Below are positions 61,090-64,000 of a stretch of 64,000 nucleotides of DNA, one piece after another (position 1 is the first letter of the stretch; each line of letters starts with the position of its first letter). The stretch lies in the NCBI RefSeq assembly GCF_012034935.1, contig NZ_JAATEN010000009.1, forward strand, positions 155,935 through 219,934. Reading direction: 5' to 3'. The notes beneath the pieces were generated by a model, which saw only the letters and a list, made by a program, of their open reading frames with translations, did no database searches and was not told where the DNA came from. Position numbers and translations under genes: made by a program. Origin of the DNA: Streptomyces zingiberis. GTDB lineage: Bacteria; Actinomycetota; Actinomycetes; Streptomycetales; Streptomycetaceae.

Positions 61090-63504
61090 TCACGCCGCTC
61101 CTTCCGTGGCGGCCCACTCCAGTCCGAGGCCGGCGAGGGTGGCGAGTTTGTCGGGGGTGAGTTTGGTCCGGCGGCTCTTGCTGTTGCTGAGGAACACCCC
61201 GAGCTTGACCTCGGTCCCGTCCTCCAGCCGCTCTACGTGACCCCTGGGGACCTTCACAGAGCCGGTGCGGGTCTTGTACTGCGCCAGTGCCGCAACGCCC
61301 CGCTCGAAGGCGCTCACGGGTGCCGTGGGCGGCTTCGCGGACGCGTCTGGCTCCACCGGTGTCGGGGCCGGGGCGAGTGGGGTGACGCCGACGGCTTCCA
61401 GGCGCTCGCGCTGCCCTTCGGCCAGGGTCTCCCATACCTCGGGTTTGCGCTGCCGGGCCAGCCACCGTCCGATGTCCATACCGTGGACGGTGACCCCGGG
61501 CAGGACGTTCGCCGGTCCTTCCTCGTCACGGACGAGTTCGCGCAGCGCGGTGTAGTGCCGTTGCCACTGGGTGGGCCACGACGGGTTCCAGTCCTCGTCC
61601 ACGGCCGCCAACGCGGCCTCCCACTCCGGGTGGTCGGCCAGCGCGCCGGGACGGCGCAGGTTGCTCAACCACTGCCCCACGGGCTTGTCGAGCGCGGCCG
61701 CGGACCGGGGAGCGCACAGTGTCCAGTGCTCCTGGTAGTACACGCGGGCCGCGGCCAGGTTCTCCTGGAACCGCGCATCGGCCGCCGACCAGGCCATGCC
61801 CAGCTTCTCCAGACGCGCCGCACGCCTGCCGGTCATCTGCCCGGCCCCGTACACCCGCCGCTGCTCCGCGACCCAGGTCCCCAGCGGGAACGCGCCCTCC
61901 TTGTGCTCGTACGGCACCCGGGCATGGCCCTCACGCTCGACGAAGTCCTTGAGTTTCGCCCAGCCGCGGGCCCAGTCCTGGCGTTCGGTGTCGATCACGT
62001 TGAAGGACACCCAGTTCGCGACCATCACCAGATCACGCGGAGCCGCAAAACGGAGCAGCAGACGGGTTTCTTCCTCGTCATCACCGGGCGCGGCACCGAT
62101 GTATTCGGAGGGCTGCGCGACGTCCTTCTGAGGCTCCTGCGGGATCGCCAGCAATTCCACGGCCTCTTCATCGTGAGCCCGCAGGCCCTCAAGTACTTTC
62201 ACCAAAGGCCGGTACGAACCCGAGGTGAACATATCCTCCGGCGATTCATCGGGCTGGAGAAATACCGGCACGATCAAAGACGCGAGCTTTCCCTCTCCGG
62301 GCTTCTGACGCAGCGCGCGGCCGATCGCCTGCACGATGTCATGCGGCGCGCCCTTGGGATCCAAAAGAGCAACGCTGTCCACTGCCCTGATGTCGACGCC
62401 TTCCCCCAAAACGCGACAATTCGAAAGCACCGCCCGCCGTGCCGTTGCACCGAAGCCGCCCAGGACCTCCCGCCGGCGCTCGGGGGTGTGCTCGCCGCAC
62501 AGCCAGTCCGCCCAGATCTTCGCGGGGTACTTCTCGGGCTGGTCGGCGTGCAGCTTCGACGCGACGCGCTGAAGGCCCTCGGCGTACGCCTGCGCCTCCA
62601 TTGTCCGGTGGTGGAAGGTGATGCAGGTCTGGAGCCCGTGCTGCGCCATCGTGTGCAGCAGCGCGGCCTGGAGCGCCCCGAGGCGCTGCCCGCGGACCTC
62701 CTCGGTGTGCCGCTCCTCGCCCATCAGCTTCTCGGGCGTGACGAGGGGGTCCTGGAGCTCCAGGACGATGATCTGGTACCGCGCCAGCAGCTTCCGCGAC
62801 ACCGCCGACGCCAGCGACAGCTTGTAGAGGACCGGTCCGAAGACCTTCTCGTCGTCCATCGAGGCCGCCATCTCACGCGGCAGCGGATCGCGTACCCCTT
62901 CGGTGACCTCCTGGTTCAGCCGCTCCTCCCAGATCCGCGGCGTTGCTGTCAGGTACAGCCGGCGGTGCGCCGGGATCTTCGTCTGGTCATGGATGTCCGC
63001 CCACGCCTTCCCCATCGACCCACTGGTCCGGTGCGCCTCATCGACCACCGCCAGGTCCACCGGGGCGAGCTTCTGCCCGTAGGCGCCCTCGAACGCCTCC
63101 ACGAGCACGCCCAGCGACGCGTAGGTGGCATAGATGGTCACCGGCCCTGTGGAGTGCCACAGAGCCAGCTGCACGGGGTTCGTGGTGGACCGCACCCCCA
63201 GGTGGAACAGCTCCGGGTCGTCCAGCTGCGAGCACACCATGACCGGTGGCCCCCTGTGCCCGGCGCCGTGCCACGCCTTCACGGTCTGCGCCAGGAGATC
63301 CAGGGTCGGCACCACCACGAGAATGCGGCCCTTGGGCACAATCCGCTTTGCGGAGGCCGCCGCGATGATGGTCTTTCCCGTCCCGCACGCGGCGTGCACC
63401 TGCCCGCGCAGACCATTCCAGGGAACGCCGCCCGGCGGGATATCGAGACCACGCACGATGGCGGCTACGGCCTCAATCTGGTGTTCACGCAGCTTCACGG
63501 CCAC
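61090..63504 (-). CDS. Telomere-adjacent DEAH helicase with helicase-associated repeats (TtrA-like)
   Basis: Protein of 804 residues. Superfamily 2 motifs are AACGTGKT (Walker A, about 39-45), VVDEAHR (155-159), YLTATPR (184-190) and IVQAIGRALR (motif VI). From about residue 520 there are repeated Trp-rich segments, such as WARGWAKLKDFVEREGHARV ending LEKLGMAW, and similar units to the C-terminus; these are helicase-associated (HA) domains. Genes of this type lie next to Streptomyces chromosome and linear-plasmid ends; TtrA is needed for efficient conjugal transfer. GTG at 63504 follows AAAAAAGGAG. It is transcribed away from the end, about 390 bases from the hairpin array. Confidence 0.85.
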   Translation of the reverse strand: MAVKLREHQIEAVAAIVRGLDIPPGGVPWNGLRGQVHAACGTGKTIIAAASAKRIVPKGRILVVVPTLDLLAQTVKAWHGAGHRGPPVMVCSQLDDPELFHLGVRSTTNPVQLALWHSTGPVTIYATYASLGVLVEAFEGAYGQKLAPVDLAVVDEAHRTSGSMGKAWADIHDQTKIPAHRRLYLTATPRIWEERLNQEVTEGVRDPLPREMAASMDDEKVFGPVLYKLSLASAVSRKLLARYQIIVLELQDPLVTPEKLMGEERHTEEVRGQRLGALQAALLHTMAQHGLQTCITFHHRTMEAQAYAEGLQRVASKLHADQPEKYPAKIWADWLCGEHTPERRREVLGGFGATARRAVLSNCRVLGEGVDIRAVDSVALLDPKGAPHDIVQAIGRALRQKPGEGKLASLIVPVFLQPDESPEDMFTSGSYRPLVKVLEGLRAHDEEAVELLAIPQEPQKDVAQPSEYIGAAPGDDEEETRLLLRFAAPRDLVMVANWVSFNVIDTERQDWARGWAKLKDFVEREGHARVPYEHKEGAFPLGTWVAEQRRVYGAGQMTGRRAARLEKLGMAWSAADARFQENLAAARVYYQEHWTLCAPRSAAALDKPVGQWLSNLRRPGALADHPEWEAALAAVDEDWNPSWPTQWQRHYTALRELVRDEEGPANVLPGVTVHGMDIGRWLARQRKPEVWETLAEGQRERLEAVGVTPLAPAPTPVEPDASAKPPTAPVSAFERGVAALAQYKTRTGSVKVPRGHVERLEDGTEVKLGVFLSNSKSRRTKLTPDKLATLAGLGLEWAATEGAA

Positions 63505-63891
63505 TCCGTGTTCTCCTTTTTTGCCGAATGCGGCGCGTCGTAGGAATGAGAGTCCGGCCGGGGTGGTGGTGCCTGATCCCAGACTCTACACAGTCAGCAC
63601 CCGTGATGCATCATCCCTGCGACAGCTTCTCCCTGTAGGGTGATACTTGACCGAATCCTGCCTCACGGCACGGTTCGTAGGGTATGCTGGCGGGGCATTG
63701 ATGAACGTGAACGGCCGGTTTAGAGGGTGGGGGAGGGGTTCGGGTGGAGCGCAGCGGAGCCCGTCACTGCGGCGAGGCCGACACTCGATCGGGCCGACGA
63801 TCCGTCACTTCCGTTGCGGGGGTGACGGCTGGGACCCCCAAGCCCTACACAGGCCCGCACGCGATACACCTCCCCTCGTAGCCAGCCGGGT
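63505..63891. other. Subtelomeric non-coding region
   Basis: It holds the promoter side of the terminal helicase gene and no convincing gene. One minus-strand frame (63720-63917) runs into the hairpin region and has no ribosome site. The sequence is moderately GC-rich, with a GGGTGGGGGAGGGG tract near 63726. Confidence 0.55.
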
Positions 63892-63991
63892 GATCGCGCT
63901 TGCGCGGTCGCCCCCAATTCGCGCTTGCGCGAATTGCATCACTTTTCCGAATTCCGCTTGCGGAATTCCATTCCCGCGCTTGCGCGGGAAT
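63892..63991. repeat. Array of four hairpins with TT-centred loops: probable telomere
   Basis: Inverted repeats at 63892-63909 (8 bp, one G-T pair), 63915-63936 (10 bp), 63949-63968 (9 bp) and 63970-63991 (10 bp) all have two T residues at the centre. Three of them share GCGCTTGCGC, the other CCGCTTGCGG. Densely packed hairpins at a molecule end are the signature of Streptomyces linear-replicon telomeres. The plus strand here would be the 3' overhang. The sequence does not look like the archetypal telomere, whose hairpins have GCA loops. Confidence 0.8.
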
Positions 63992-64000
63992 ATGCGTGCC

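Noticed and set aside
63892..63991. Hairpin array considered as tandem terminators of the helicase gene
   Set aside because: The helicase is read away from this side, and four hairpins with the same core packed at the sequence end fit a telomere better.

Overview
The window is high-GC actinobacterial DNA, and everything points to a Streptomyces-type organism. Starts are frequently GTG, ribosome sites are strong GGAGG, and terminators are long GC-rich hairpins. The genes include a snapalysin-type protease, TerD, P450-ferredoxin pairs, MHS transporters and a xylan-degrading set. The last 110 bases hold four consecutive hairpins (63892-63991), immediately outside a helicase gene of the kind found at Streptomyces chromosome and linear-plasmid ends. 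I therefore read the right edge as the terminus, or very nearly the terminus, of a linear replicon, and the rest as its arm. No tRNA, rRNA, CRISPR array or complete insertion sequence was seen.

Layout. 1-15.6 kb: a truncated SpoIIE-class phosphatase, hemerythrin, TerD, an orphan BlaI-type repressor, a secreted NlpC/P60 hydrolase, a P450-ferredoxin pair, MarR/MHS transporter, an M50 protease with CBS domains, a membrane-anchored Mrr-like nuclease, and LysR/SnoaL. 15.9-18.8 kb: a translationally coupled pair, a PAS-GAF SpoIIE phosphatase and a stand-alone cobalamin-binding protein with the W-x9-EH motif of the CarH light sensor. 19.3-24.5 kb: an aldehyde dehydrogenase and a surface glycosylation set (GT2, GtrA, GT-C-like). 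24.9-32.9 kb: a YihY-type membrane protein, then a MarR regulator divergent from four overlapping acyl-CoA genes and an amidohydrolase. 33-36.5 kb: a secreted protein with a recent internal duplication, and a divergent pair of an SbnH/BtrK-like PLP decarboxylase and a radical SAM enzyme. 37.3-41.6 kb: GH43, GH10 xylanase and a CE1-like esterase with CBM2. 41.9-50 kb: snapalysin, a GNAT-like protein, a three-gene DUF2589 operon, a degenerate tyrosine recombinase, an unknown gene and a lipoprotein. This part has longer non-coding and somewhat AT-richer stretches and looks like a variable island. 50-59.3 kb: truncated haemoglobin, a DUF2231-like protein, a GntR regulator with an MHS transporter, split transketolase and SDR operon, a frameshifted phosphotransferase, and TetR/SDR. 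59.9-64 kb: an F420-type oxidoreductase, the terminal helicase and the telomere-like hairpins.

How the genes work together. Several local regulators sit beside their probable targets with visible palindromes: MarR at 26.5 kb, GntR at 51.5 and 52.4 kb, TetR at 58.5 kb. The xylan genes form a secreted depolymerising set: xylanase, debranching or xylosidic GH43, and a cellulose- or xylan-bound esterase. The best candidates for undescribed biology are the DUF2589 operon, the cobalamin sensor coupled to a phosphatase, the radical SAM/decarboxylase pair, and the telomere with an unusual hairpin loop.
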